Part shown: positions 1 to 9,937 of the stretch, piece by piece
How the letters are laid out: each line of letters begins with the position of its first letter
Numbering within the stretch: position 1 is the first letter of the stretch
Origin: Reticulitermes lucifugus
Taxonomy: Eukaryota > Arthropoda > Insecta > Blattodea > Rhinotermitidae
DNA length: 37,902 nucleotides
Assembly (NCBI GenBank): GCA_026260175.1
Contig: JAKCWW010000980.1
Span: 476-38,377, forward strand
Reading direction: 5' to 3'
Program-made: the position numbers and the translations under genes
The notes under the pieces: model-generated
What the model was told of the DNA's origin: nothing
What the model saw: only the letters and a program-made list of their open reading frames with translations
Database searches by the model: none

Positions 1-99
1 AGATACTGGAAATTGAAAGAGGAAGCACTAGATCGCACCCTGTGGAGAAATCGCTTTGGAAGAAGCTACGGACCTGTCGTAATGCAGACTACGGAATGA
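1..99 (+). pseudogene. C-terminal scrap of a LINE-like ORF
   Basis: Frame 1 is open for 32 codons from the window edge to a TGA at 97-99. It contains the string EEALDRTLWRNRFGR. The pattern A-x-D-R-x-x-W-R near the C terminus resembles the tails of non-LTR retrotransposon ORF2 proteins, such as the other LINE tails in this window (for example HRDKWRAVV near 7650). The rest of the element would lie left of the window. It could instead be the last exon of an unrelated gene; nothing here excludes that. Confidence 0.3.
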
Positions 100-464
100 T
101 GAAACAATGGATGTTATAATTTATCACGATTGAGGTGTTATTTTTTCAGTGGAAAATGTAACACGGTTGATAGAGATTTTATTGTCTTTTTTTAGCACAT
201 GTTAAATTTCTATGTACCGTAATGTGAAATTAAGTAATTAAAGGTTTCCATTTAAAGTAATAAAAACAATTGTTATGTACGAGTATATAGCCACCACGTT
301 TATCAGTAATGGATAATGCAATGTGAACTTAATGCTTTCAGATTATGTGTGATATTGGGATACAATTGTATATCATTGTCTCAAAAGGAAGATTTTCAAA
401 GTACAGTCACAGGATTGTTATAATAGTGAAAACACGCAATACACAAATTTACTTTGTGTTGTTC
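100..464. other. AT-rich stretch, nothing recognised
   Basis: No open frame of note, no repeat motif and no splice-site-bounded segment was seen on either strand. If the minus-strand precursor gene continues left of the window, this is intron. Confidence 0.5.
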
Positions 465-568
465 CAACCAAAGCTAGGCAGTCCAACACAACTTTGATTT
501 ATATGTAAAACAAACTTTCTTCACAAATAAATAAAAAATTGTTGTTTTTGACTGCCTACCTTTGATTG
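465..568. repeat. Imperfect inverted repeat, 28-bp arms
   Basis: Arm 465-492 and arm 541-568 are reverse complements at about 23 of 28 positions. Both share the core TAGGCAGTC in opposite orientations. The 48-nt spacer is AT-rich and contains AATAAATAAA. The structure could be a small foldback or miniature inverted-repeat element; no target-site duplication was recognised. Confidence 0.6.
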
Positions 569-1235
569 TGAAAAAAATGTTGTAAACAATGTGATGTATC
601 AAAATTTACTGTATAGCCGATATAGCCTCAGAGTCCGCTCCCCTCCAAAGAGAAATTTTGGGTGCACCTATGATAAAATGAAAGCCATTCTTAGCTTAAG
701 GGCGTAAATGAATTTCCACCCTGCTTTCATTATTACTTGACCTATTTGTGTAGAATTCGGTAAAGGGAATCCCCACTTATGCTCTTGAGTAATTGTTAGT
801 TTTATGGGGATGCGTAGAGTGAAAGCATCAGCGTGCGTAAGCATATTTATAAATAACAAGGTCAAGTTTAAGATCAGGACTATTTCCACAGTGTAGCAAG
901 AGCTTCTGGCCATTGAATGAGGTTTCGTGCTTACCTTAACAGCAAACGTTAAAATTTATAGATATTGAAGTCTACGTGTGTTAGTATATGAAGTTCCTAA
1001 ACAAAGATTTGTACTCGACGTACAAATAATTTTGGTTACACAAAGCTTTTGTAATAACTTTCCAGTTACAGCGCATGAAACTAATATAAAGCACAAAATG
1101 AACCGTCACAATTAATGCATAATAAACTTCAGTAGACCTGAAGTGTGATTCCTGACTACGCAATACGAGATACTCCCTGATTCGCTATGGCTAGCTCCTA
1201 CATAGCCGCGTGAACTAGTCTTGATTGGAACTTAC
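569..1235. other. Non-coding stretch, nothing firm
   Basis: An 81-codon minus-strand frame (668-913) has no recognisable domain and is judged to be chance. A possible minus-strand splice acceptor near 660 leads into a short frame that stops after 12 codons. It would be phase-compatible with the exon ending at 1236, but its pyrimidine tract is poor and I do not call it. Confidence 0.4.
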
Positions 1236-1404
1236 GTATTAGGTCTTTTCACTGTATGAAAAGCTCCAAAATCTCGGTTGAAGACGTCGTCATGAAATCC
1301 TCGAGAGTTGATGCCTAGTGGGTCTCGTTTCAGACGCCTTGACTGAGGATAGTAATCGTCAAAACCATCGAACACCGACTCGTGGAATCCTCGTGCATCA
1401 ATCT
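1236..1404 (-). CDS. Exon 3 of a secreted peptide precursor (residues 92-147)
   Basis: This minus-strand exon carries the bioactive-looking part of the precursor. It follows a polypyrimidine/AG acceptor with a TACTAAT-type branch point about 20 nt upstream, and ends at a consensus GTAAGT donor. It enters in phase 1: the split codon G|AG makes Glu92 with exon 2. It leaves in phase 2, so coding continues outside the window. Only one of its three frames is open. The product has two related segments, IDARGFHESVF (93-103) and INSRGFHDDVF (123-133), each followed by a Phe/Asp-rich stretch. They are separated by RR (114-115) and KR (117-118) and followed by KR (144-145), as in neuropeptide precursors. 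The 25-residue peptide 119-143 would be released by KR cleavage on both sides; it has no C-terminal Gly and so would not be amidated. I do not recognise the family. The EID...GF pattern faintly recalls orcokinins, but that is not enough to name it. Confidence 0.85.
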
Positions 1405-1954
1405 CTGTAAAAATGGACGTGTATTAGTATATTTGTAGCTTAAAATGTGTATCTAAGTTAATGGTCATGCATAACATTTCTCCGTGTTATTGAGGAATTT
1501 TTATTTTTTAATTTTTTCGCACAAAACTTGGAATCTACTGAGTGACTACGTTCAGATGCATTTTTGCCTTTAAAGGAAAGAGAAATCACATTTTCCATTG
1601 TAATTACCATTTTTGTTTATTACAGAGTGTGAAACATGAATATGGCTAGTTTCTTCTTTTGTGTACTTCAGTTTTCTTTGTCAGTATTATTCTATCATTA
1701 TTTGTTCGCCTGTCACAGATGCTGTATAATTTCGGTAATTGGCAGCCTCATTAAATAGACTTTAAAAAAAGAGTACCGTACACGGAACGTCCATTAAACA
1801 TTAGTTATTAAGTTAGTCTAGAAATAAGCAAAAATAAAAATAAGTGTATTCAGAAATTCAGAACTTAGGGCACATTATAATATAAAAATAGCTAATATAT
1901 GTAGACTGAGTTCAGCCTTACTCAGTAAAGGGTCAAGCAGCGGACTCTTCTGGA
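1405..1954. other. Intron sequence, nothing recognised
   Basis: This is the left end of the 11.5-kb intron of the minus-strand precursor gene. The TACTAAT-like branch point (complement of 1423-1429) lies close to the exon. The rest is AT-rich with no recognised feature. Confidence 0.6.
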
Positions 1955-2180
1955 CAAGACAATGAATCTTCCTGCTGTGTTAGAGGCCCATCCTACTTCT
2001 TTAAGCTCTATTCTAATATTGTACTGTCATCTACACCTAGTTCTTACAAGTGGTTTTTTACTGCAGGTCTTCTTACCAAACCCGTATGCATTTCTCTTCT
2101 TCCCCATAGGTGCCAGATGCCCCGCCCATCTCATTTCACTTGATTTGATTACCCGAGTAATGTTTAGTGAGGAGTCTGAC
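1955..2180 (-). pseudogene. Decayed LINE ORF2 C-terminal tail (copy 1)
   Basis: The minus strand reads as a degraded copy of the arthropod LINE tail that contains I-x-R-V-I-K-S-x-x-M-R-W-A-G-H: here ITRVIKSSEMRWAGHLAPMG, followed by KKRNAYGF. Stops and frameshifts interrupt it. The same region occurs at 6640-6880 and 7290-7705. The plus-strand open frame over this stretch (1962-2219) is a shadow. It lies inside the gene's long intron, in the gene's own orientation. Confidence 0.75.
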
Positions 2181-2304
2181 TTTCATATTTCGTTAATGTT
2201 ATTGAAAGTAAACATTTAGGTAATGCGAGTCGCAAATAACGCCTTGTCGACTGTTTCAGGAATAGTTGTGCAAGTGACTAATGTGATTGCTCTGTGTGTT
2301 ACAG

Positions 2305-2359
2305 GCGGGCGCTCCGCTTCAAGACAGCACAACGTGTGGAGATGAAGGCGGTGCGGGGG
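2305..2359 (+). other. Possible plus-strand micro-exon
   Basis: A 55-nt GC-rich segment in AT-rich surroundings is bounded by TTACAG on the left and GTGAGT on the right. Two of three frames are open (for example AGAPLQDSTTCGDEGGAGG). It is antisense to the long intron of the precursor gene and no partner exon was found, so it may be coincidence. Confidence 0.2.
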
Positions 2360-3234
2360 GTGAGTACACGACCTCGTTCTTGTGCATTAGTTTCCTTATT
2401 TTCAGCTGCACCTCTTTGTAATGTAGAAAACGGCTGAACACATCTTCTAACGATTCTGGCAATGACTGTACGATATAAAACTAAAAATTCCCCAGTTCGT
2501 AGCTGACAGAATTTTCGCAACAATGATGCGTCTTAATGACGAAATTTAATGGCGTTACAAAACAAACATGCCGGTAATTTCAGTCAAAGGTTTAAATTCT
2601 TTTACTTTCCTGCGTTTGATATCGTTGACAACAGATTTTAGACTCATTTTATTTTTCTTGACCAGAGGATGAATTTACGGAGAACTGGAATAAATCAAGA
2701 ATTGGAATAATTTTAAGTTTACGGATAATATTTTGTGTAGTTATCGTTCTAATTTGGCTTAGAAAACAGTTTACTGAGTTAACGCTTTTCTTTATGTATT
2801 TCTGTCTTATAGATTCGATTTCTTGGTTATGTTCCTGAAGGAATCACAGAATGACTTAGATTCGGCCTCATTGGTTTAGAGTGGAAGAGTCCATGGTTCA
2901 GACGAGTAATTTCCAAAACTTTTCTTTTCGCGGAGTGCCTGAATGTCGCGATACTTTCTGTGGAACGTGAAAAACTGATCGTCTGGGGCTGTCATTCGAA
3001 CAGTACTGATAGGGAAAACATGAATTGCTTTTGTATTAGGGACCCGACTGGACGGACTGCAGTTTAGCAAAAACAGTGTCACGGACAGAGAAGATGACAT
3101 TTTCTTTCTATTTTTATTTTATTTAACGACGCCCTCATTAACTTAGATTTTTTGTTCTAGTGTGTTATTACAGTAAGCTATCACTCGCTAAGCTAATATG
3201 GCTTCGGTAGTATATGAATGAATGAGTATGGAGT
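2360..3234. other. Intron sequence, nothing recognised
   Basis: Two ORFs of 74 codons on the minus strand show no domain or composition suggesting coding. No repeat match was seen within the window. Confidence 0.5.
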
Positions 3235-3395
3235 GTTGGTGAAATGATATTGACAGCCGAGGAACTCAGAGAAAAACCTATCTCAGTACCACTTTGTCCG
3301 ACATAGTCTCACACAGTTTGGCCTGGGATTGGACTCTGGCAGTAATGGCCGGCGAATAACTGGACGGCTCCTGGGCTATAAATAAATCTGGTGTC
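3235..3395 (-). repeat. SINE-like repeat, copy 1 (diverged)
   Basis: The minus strand matches the element at 5195-5365 in order: a CAGTTATTCGCCG segment, then a diverged tRNA B-box region, then a GTACCA/GTGCCA segment and an AT-rich tail. The two copies are well diverged, so this is an old insertion. It lies inside the gene's intron. Confidence 0.5.
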
Positions 3396-3489
3396 GAATG
3401 ATTGCCGGTAATGTGTTAGAAAATATGTGTACGAAATTGTTCGTGTCCTGATATGAGATATTTTTTCGACATATGACTGTCGGGTCTGA

Positions 3490-3590
3490 GTATCACCATT
3501 AAAAATGTCAGTGATAGACGATGATCTGATCGCGATTCGAACCGGGCACCTCCCAGACATAAATCAGAAACGTTTCTGCTGGAACCATAA
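3490..3590 (-). repeat. tRNA-like (SINE) head fragment
   Basis: On the minus strand CCGGTTCGAATCGCG resembles an RNA polymerase III B box within a tRNA-like T arm, preceded by a GGGAGGTGCC segment. No tRNA cloverleaf can be completed, so a SINE remnant is more likely than a tRNA gene. Confidence 0.35.
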
Positions 3591-3596
3591 TTTTGG

Positions 3597-3809
3597 GTGA
3601 TGATAAACCAAAACAGGGCCCAGCACTATGTCACACGAACTGTTCAATATATCGAATTCGCACCCGTAAGTCAGTACAAGTCTGTTGGTGTGCTGCGATT
3701 GTTGTGATGATAAACCAAAACAGGGCCCAGCACTATGTCACAGAACTGTTCAATATATCGAATTCGCACCCGTAAGTCAGTACAAGTCTGTTGGTGTGCT
3801 GCGATTGTT
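3597..3809. repeat. Recent tandem duplication of 107 bp
   Basis: Bases 3597-3703 are repeated at 3704-3809. The copies differ by a single one-base indel (TCACACGAA versus TCACAGAA), so the duplication is recent. A short GTGATGAT match at the junction may have seeded it. Short open frames across it are by-products. Confidence 0.95.
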
Positions 3810-5194
3810 GTTTCCCGCTGCAGGGACTAATCCCTGCTTTGTGATATAAAATTAATTACTGATCTTGTGTTTTGCGAATATAAAAATGCTATAACTAGAT
3901 TGCCTTGCCATCACTATGGTCACCTGATAATCGCATATGTCCCGCTAAACATTGTTCCGGAACCAGTTAATTGAATTATAAACCCATTTCAACAGTGCAT
4001 TGACTTCAATTATTTGTTTAGAAGCTGATTAATGGAGCCTTCTCGTTTTTGCGTTAATTATTCACCTGTTGTTTTACATATGCAAAACATAAACTGACTG
4101 TGGAAACGTGGGTCATTCCATGTCAAATCAACACAAAATTACAAAATTCAACCTCATCCTTCACAGATTAATTGTTTTCAGGTGTGATCCTTTCCAGAAA
4201 TAAGTTACTTAAATATACAGGTTTTGATTTATTAACATTTGAATTTAAAAAGAAGGTAATCATGTTGTGATGCAACGTGTTTTAACCCTTACAGATTCAG
4301 TGGTTACTGTACATACCACCATATTTAGCATTAAAAACGCTGCCTTCTGTGCAGTGACTGTACGATGTGTTGCGTGTGATTCTCGTAACAAACAGTGATT
4401 ATTTACATAAACAGCATCAAACATGTTGGACTTTATAATGAGGGAGAAGAGTGTTTTCTGTAGCATATAACGTGAATCATTAAATGTAACTTTGGTTAAT
4501 TTGAACCTTCAAAGTCTGTCTGTAATTGAAGTATACAGCGCAGATTAATCTCATTTTATAGGAGAATGAATAACAATTTCAGCGAGGTTGTGTACATTAC
4601 GTTCAGAGGAGTAGCCGTACAAGGTAATGTGATGTAACACGTGACTTATAATGCTCAAAGTGCTATCTTTGATTTACTTCTACGAAATATATTCCGTGCA
4701 CACTATCGTGCTGTATCATACTGCCTAATATTTAAGTTGGTACTGCCATGGGATCAGTCTTATAGCTATGAAAGTAATGGAAATACTGCCTATGCCGCTT
4801 TAAGTGTTGCAATAAAACATGTTTGAAGTTTCCATAGTTACAACTAATTCCTATTCATAATGTTATACCATGATAGAGATTTGCCTTTGTCTATTTTGCT
4901 GGAATTCTTGTGTTGCTGATAGGTTTTCAGCATCAACCAAGTTGTAGATACGTCCTATTCTAGTCCTCTAATTTATCATATTCCACATTTCTAACCGGTG
5001 GATCCAAATTCCTGGAATAACGTATTAATAAATATACTTGAGACAGTAGTGTGTTTTAACCCTTGAAAAACGAAAAATGTGAAAATACTTTTCTGTCCAA
5101 TGCTTCCCGATTTTCGAGAGAGCATTACTTTATGGAAGTTTTCCAGGCTTGGCCTGTTGGTCCCTCTGATAAGAGTAACACCTTTATGATGATA
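3810..5194. other. Intron sequence, nothing recognised
   Basis: AT-rich sequence with several short open frames below 70 codons, none with a recognisable domain or splice-bounded structure. Confidence 0.5.
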
Positions 5195-5365
5195 CGTATG
5201 GAGCAGTGGTAGAATGGTACTGACAAGGAAAAACCGAAATACTCGGAGAAAAAGCGTGTATCGGTGCCACTTTTAACACCACAGATCACACGTGAATAGG
5301 TCCGGGGTCGAACCCGGGCCTCCGCAGTGAGAGGACGGCGAATAACTGCCTGAACCATAGTTCGG
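5195..5365 (-). repeat. SINE-like repeat, copy 2
   Basis: On the minus strand a CAGTTATTCGCCG segment is followed by CCGGGTTCGACCCCGG, a good B box (complement of 5304-5316). It continues into GTGTGATCTGTGGTG and a tail shared with the copy at 3235-3395. The layout is that of a tRNA-headed SINE. It is intronic and in the same orientation as the gene. Confidence 0.55.
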
Positions 5366-6323
5366 GCCTTGAAAGACGAAAATTAACCTTCCTTATATTT
5401 AAGGTCTCGGTTCGTACTGTGCAGTAAACACAATCCATTTCGCTTATAAAAACAATTAGCGAAATGTATGTAGAGGAGTGATTGTTTATAATTTTGAGTC
5501 CGTGACGAACAGAAGTACTTTGTGTAGGCAGCATGTAGAAATTTGTTTAACGTTAAACCTGGTAGTACATAAAGTACCTCCAGGTTTTAAATGGGTGTGT
5601 GATGGCTTGTTTTTCATGACTAGAATTCTGCATTAGTCACATTAATGCTGAAATTAAAGCTGTGTTACACTTGACTGCAGTAGCGTTGCACTTGCAGTAG
5701 GACAGTGTCAAATAATTTTTGTACACATAGGCCTAAATCTGGTACGTTTAAAGCTGGGCACGAATAACTTTTCATAATAGGAATGAGACTCACAAAGCTT
5801 TGATATGTGCGACTTAGTATGCTGAGGACTGATGTGTCTGTCCTTCAGAGAAATATTTGTATTCATTTTAAACGACGCGTGTTTACAGTTATCTGGGTGG
5901 GAAACAAATAGCCAGCCGGTGGCCCACGTGTGATGAGCTGTTGGCCTATCACTTGCAGATTTCCCCATCGCTTGCAGGCCGTGAGAACGTGTCTGGAGTA
6001 GACAGGAAACTGCATTAAATCGCCTTGAGATTGTCACTCATTCCACAGCCAGAAAATTGATTCCCTTCCTACACAATTCGTAATCTCACACGTGCCAAAC
6101 TTGAGTCGTACACTGCCTTTGTTCTTGAGACACTTCCACTAATGAGATCATGAAGAGTTTTACACACGATCAGCTTTCACAAACTGGAAACTGACTAACT
6201 AACGACGTCACGAGCCATGTTTTTTTCAGAAGCTAATAGGTCCTCAGTTAAACAAGAAATTGCTCGAATTTTATGAAACTCGAATGTTCATTACCGTAAT
6301 CATTTATATATATTAACATGTGC
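5366..6323. other. Intron sequence, nothing recognised
   Basis: A 109-codon minus-strand frame (5708-6037) is the longest here. It is rich in His, Ser and Lys, matches no domain I know, and has no flanking signals. I treat it as chance. Confidence 0.4.
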
Positions 6324-6369
6324 ACATAAATTGTACAAAATTATGTTATCCATAAACATGAACCCTTCT

Positions 6370-6400
6370 GCACGTTTCAGCGATAAATCGCCATTCTCAA
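6370..6400 (-). ncRNA. Hammerhead-like motif (left arm)
   Basis: The minus strand reads box 1 TTGAGAAT, a 5-bp stem GGCGA/TCGCT closing a TTTA loop (one G-T pair), then GAAAC and GTGC. A short helix flanking both boxes is also possible (TCTTTT with AGAAGG). The first base of box 1 is T rather than the C of an active hammerhead, so this copy is probably inactive. Confidence 0.35.
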
Positions 6401-6475
6401 AAAGACGTTCATACAAAGGAATATTAATATTAGTCCATGAGTATAAATATTATATATTTGTTTGTATGGACTTCT

Positions 6476-6511
6476 CCCTGAGGATGCCTGTTTATCGCTG
6501 ATACATGTAGG
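6476..6511 (+). ncRNA. Hammerhead-like motif (right arm, decayed)
   Basis: Box 1 is CTGAGGAT. The stem is broken by changes in its left arm, and box 2 is GATAC instead of GAAAC. It is followed by ATGTA. Its identity rests on alignment with the opposite arm at 6370-6400. Confidence 0.3.
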
Positions 6512-6639
6512 AAGGTTCATGTTTATGGATACCTTATTTTGTACAATGTATGTGCGTGTGTTGGTATATAAAAATGATTACAAGCACAAAGAACGGGATT
6601 AATAATATTAAAGCTCATTTCGGTCTTAACAAGAGCCTA

Positions 6640-6880
6640 CCACCTGCCCTTATCCTCAGTCGCATGAAACCGTGCCATGCACTCCAATCGTATATTTTTA
6701 AAACTCATTTTAATATTATCCTCGTATCTGTACCTTCCAAAAGTTATATATTTCAGGTTTCCCAAACAAAACCGTGATCCATTTCTCTTTTTACCCATGT
6801 GTGCCACATGCTCCGTCCATCTTATCTTCCTTGATTTTATGGTCTTAACTGGTGATGAGTACATCCCACTTCGTTAATAC
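6640..6880 (-). pseudogene. Decayed LINE ORF2 C-terminal tail (copy 2)
   Basis: The minus strand reads SPVKTIKSRKIRWTEHVAHM and, further on, YEDNIKMSFKNIRLECM. These align with RRMRLAWHVARMG and WEDNIKMGFTGIELEG of the plus-strand copy at 7290-7705. The plus-strand open frames here (6550-6777, 6677-6877) are shadows. The copy is intronic, with its 5' end facing that of the next copy. Confidence 0.75.
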
Positions 6881-7289
6881 AGCAAAATCCTTTAGTCTAT
6901 GCAGAGTGCAAAACGAATCTCTGAGTCAACATACAATTATCCCAGCAGCTTTAGTGTGTACCTCATCATCTCCACTTCTTCCTAATTCTTGTGTTTGTAT
7001 TCCATAATTGTGTTATCTTTCCAGTCTTCCACCTTCAAATTCCTTCTTACCACTGCTTTCCTAATTCCTCTTAACCTCCTTTTACGTCACATAGTCAGTT
7101 TTCATTGAGGTAGGTATTTGGTCAACAGTGTTGCCCGGATCCTCCTGTCCTCACGTTAAACAAGATTTCATTTTATATCCTGTACTTCTGCTCTCTGTAA
7201 TTTCAGCTGTTCTGTGTTATTTCATACCAATTTAGAAATTCGTAAATATTACTTGCAGAAAGTAACATATCCTCATTGCCCATGACCGC
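6881..7289. other. Stretch between two LINE tails, unassigned
   Basis: The plus strand is T/C-rich (A/G-rich on the minus strand) and may be more of the minus-strand LINE, but no recognisable protein segment could be read in it. Confidence 0.3.
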
Positions 7290-7705
7290 TCATACTTGTA
7301 TTAAGGAAAGAACGTAGGCTGAGGTTGTTCGAGAATTGAGCGATGAGAAAATATTTAGTTCTAAGAGGAAGGAGCTAACGGGGGACTGGAGGAAATTGCG
7401 TATTGAGAAGCTTCATATTTTGTACTCCCCACCAAATATTATTCGGGTGATCAAATACAGAAGATGAGATTGGCGTGGCATGTTGCACGTATGGGCGAGG
7501 GGAGAGAAGCATACAGGATTTTGATGGGGAAACCTGAAGGACGGAGACCACTTGGAAGGCCTTAGCGTAGATGGGAGGATAATATTAAAATGGGCTTTAC
7601 AGGAATAGAATTGGAGGGTGCGGACGGGATTGAGCAGGCTCAGCATAGAGACAAGTAGCGGGCTGTCGTGATCACGGTAATTAACCGTCGGGTTTTATTA
7701 AATGC
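7290..7705 (+). pseudogene. LINE ORF2 C-terminal tail (copy 3, best preserved)
   Basis: Across frame changes the plus strand reads LRLFEN, then GDWRKLRIEKLHILYSPP, NIIRVIKYRRMRLAWHVARM, GKPEGRRPLGRP, a stop, RRWEDNIKMGF, and a tail with HRDK-stop-RAVV. This is the well-known C-terminal region of a family of arthropod non-LTR retrotransposons that follows the reverse transcriptase. Everything upstream is missing, as in typical 5'-truncated insertions. Two in-frame stops and earlier frameshifts show it is dead. The minus-strand ORF 7413-7646 is a shadow. Confidence 0.85.
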
Positions 7706-8019
7706 GGACATTTCTTGACTGCCTGAGCAGCTGTGCTCCAATTTGCGCGCCTCGTGGTTTCCTTCCCAGCAATGTGCTGCTAAAAATCTTACTATTTTAG
7801 ATATTGCACAATATACAGGGTGTATGCAAGCAATTCTTTTCGTATGACTTCATTCCACATAATTCCAAACAGTAACTCTGTGTACTGTAATGTGCACCAC
7901 ATACATCCTGGTCCTGCGGTAACGCTCTAGGTTTTATATTTGACGCTTTCGATTTTAATCTTCGTTGGGTTACTAGATATTTTGATTATGAGCTTTTTTT
8001 TTTTTGCTTTTCTCAATCA
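7706..8019. other. Intron sequence, nothing recognised
   Basis: AT-rich with a poly-T run at 7988-7997. No recognised element. Confidence 0.5.
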
Positions 8020-8315
8020 CTCCTTGCGAATTCTATTATATGTTCTTAAAATAGGCTGTAAGTGCTGTTTTTCCGAAATTGTATCTAATCAGGCCTCACG
8101 ATCATGCGCCAGTCTCATTCGACGCTATATGAGCCTCACCATTTCTTGATACTGATCGCCCCCGTCCATAAATACTCCAGATTTACGGAGCTTATCAGTC
8201 AAGTGTTCCACAGCGTTATTTGCTTGTTCTTTAATATCAAGAAATTTTTCATCCACTTCTCAATCCATATTTCATGAACAGCTTCGAGAAGCAGGATACA
8301 TGTCACCTTGTGAAC
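8020..8315 (-). pseudogene. Degraded coding relic, unknown protein
   Basis: One minus-strand frame reads like protein over about 90 codons despite stops: EVDEKFLDIKEQANNAVEHL, then RKSGVFMDGGDQYQEMVRLI, stop, RRMRLAHDREA, stop, LDTISEKQHLQPILRT, and further Lys/Arg-rich sequence. The helical, charged composition and the 40-codon run without stops in AT-rich DNA suggest a former coding sequence with at least three later stops. I do not recognise the family. It could be a transposon ORF, an endogenised gene or a retropseudogene. It lies in the intron of the precursor gene. Confidence 0.4.
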
Positions 8316-9054
8316 TCGCAAACTTATGAGAATAAAAGGATAAAACTGTATGATATTTATTAAGTAATTAATATTAATTATACCTTTAATGGTGCAACAT
8401 TATATCTTCTGTAAACAGAATGCTGTAAATGAAATTGTATTATTTAAGTTAAAGTAAAATGCTAACGGTGGAGCGACTTGTCAGTCACCCTGTGTAAGGA
8501 ACGTAACACGGCGAATTTTATAATTTTTGTGTATTTATTTTAAGGTAACTGACACCAATACAGAAAATCCCATTAGCGCATTAGCCCAATACTAAGCCTA
8601 TTACAAACGACGTCGTTTTATATTTATTGTTGTTGCTCCGAATACAACGTAGATAATCAGATGCAATTTAATACTATGTTTGCTGCTGTGTGTAAGATGT
8701 GGAGAAACCGGTGTATTTTTTATGGCTTTTGATAGGATTGAAATTAAAGTCTTCGATGTTTTCTACGTAATCATTTCGATGTAGCTTACCTCATGCGATC
8801 TGGCCATTCCTCGTTATATCCATAATACATACACATTATAATTGATAAATCTGTTTGTTACAGAGCTTGAAAATACTTGGTCCAGTACTTTTTTCGATTA
8901 CATGCAGAACATCTCATAATTATTCATTCGAATAGGAGTATTTACTACAGAAAAACTATCACATTTTCAAATGGAAAAGACTTATTACAGAATACGCACA
9001 ATAATCGTGATGTTCTGTTAGTTTTTTGCATGTTTGCCTCTCCGAAGACTGCAT
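8316..9054. other. Intron sequence, nothing recognised
   Basis: AT-rich, with no frame or repeat that could be assigned. Confidence 0.5.
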
Positions 9055-9185
9055 TATTATAGCTATTCATGCGACACGTATAGCAATATTATAGCTATTC
9101 AAACGACATGTATCCCAGCATTACTGATATTCAATCGACACGTGGCACAGTACTGTACTCGTAAGTATTCGAACGACAATGAAAA
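9055..9185. repeat. Degenerate tandem repeat, 32-34-bp unit, about 4 copies
   Basis: The units share a pattern like TATTATAGCTATTCA followed by CGACACGTAT. Successive copies start at about 9055, 9087, 9121 and 9153 and become more divergent rightwards. Confidence 0.7.
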
Positions 9186-9937
9186 TCGACTCGACCTCAG
9201 GAACTAGACCTACCTTTGTCCAAAAACCGGGAAAAAGTGACACTATTCACTCCATCTCCAACTAAGGTGCATAAATTTTGAACCTCCGTAAGTTGAGCGC
9301 TTTAACTAATCTAGAAGACATTTCTTGGGAATCTGTATTGAAATTAAGTATGTATTTAAAGTTAGCTTATTGCATAATTTCAAACTTATTACGCAAACTT
9401 GTTTTCTGTTATTGCAAGGTTATTTCATTTTTAAGAGCTATCTCACAACAAAAATCACTCTTAATTTGACATTGAATGATATGCTTTAAGGAAACGCAAA
9501 TCGTTTTTAACCTTAAATATATACTTGATTCATGCGCTTTCGCTTTACATGACGTTTTGCAGGAAACCAAGTCCCTAACGACTTGCTGTACATCTGTATT
9601 TATTACGGTTGCTTTGTTAGGCGACTGTCTTTTAACGCTCGCATTGTGTTCCATCCACATTCTGTTGTAGTTCATTTATCCATCTCATCAAATACGCGTC
9701 GACTTAGTCTGTACGTTGTCAAATGATAGAAAATAATCAGAAGCCATTAGTATAATCAAATTTCATGGTATACTAGCAAGCACTGGGATTTAATCTCCGC
9801 TGTTCTTTCTTTCAAAAGCAAGTAACAGACGCAGCGGGAAGCAGTCATGCCTATGTTCGTAGACAGTTTCTTATTATTTTCCTTACATTTTTTCCCTAGC
9901 AGAGCCATGCTGTCTGTAACTGCGTGCATACATTTAC
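9186..9937. other. Intron sequence, no assignable gene
   Basis: A 71-codon minus-strand frame (9756-9971) and overlapping frames at 9409-9675 and 9476-9670 have no recognised domain. The first overlaps candidate exon 9938-10082 in another frame, which raises the possibility that this whole patch is a decayed longer coding sequence. Confidence 0.35.

Larger units (their letters stand above)
6324..6553. repeat. Foldback element with 93-bp arms, each bearing a hammerhead-like motif
   Basis: Arm 6324-6417 and arm 6461-6553 are diverged reverse complements over their full length, around a 43-nt AT-rich loop. The left arm (minus strand) reads TTGAGAAT, stem GGCGA/TCGCT, then GAAAC. The right arm (plus) reads CTGAGGAT, a decayed stem, then GATAC. 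The outer ends carry the ACCAACA...GCACAT segment also found next to the motifs near 19228 and 28320, so they belong to one family. Confidence 0.8.

Noticed and set aside
600..680. Possible fourth exon of the precursor gene on the minus strand
   Set aside because: Phase-compatible acceptor near 660 but with a poor pyrimidine tract, and the frame stops after 12 codons without any RGFH or dibasic motif.
5708..6037. 109-codon minus-strand ORF
   Set aside because: No domain, signal peptide or splice-site context; His/Ser/Lys-rich composition fits random translation.
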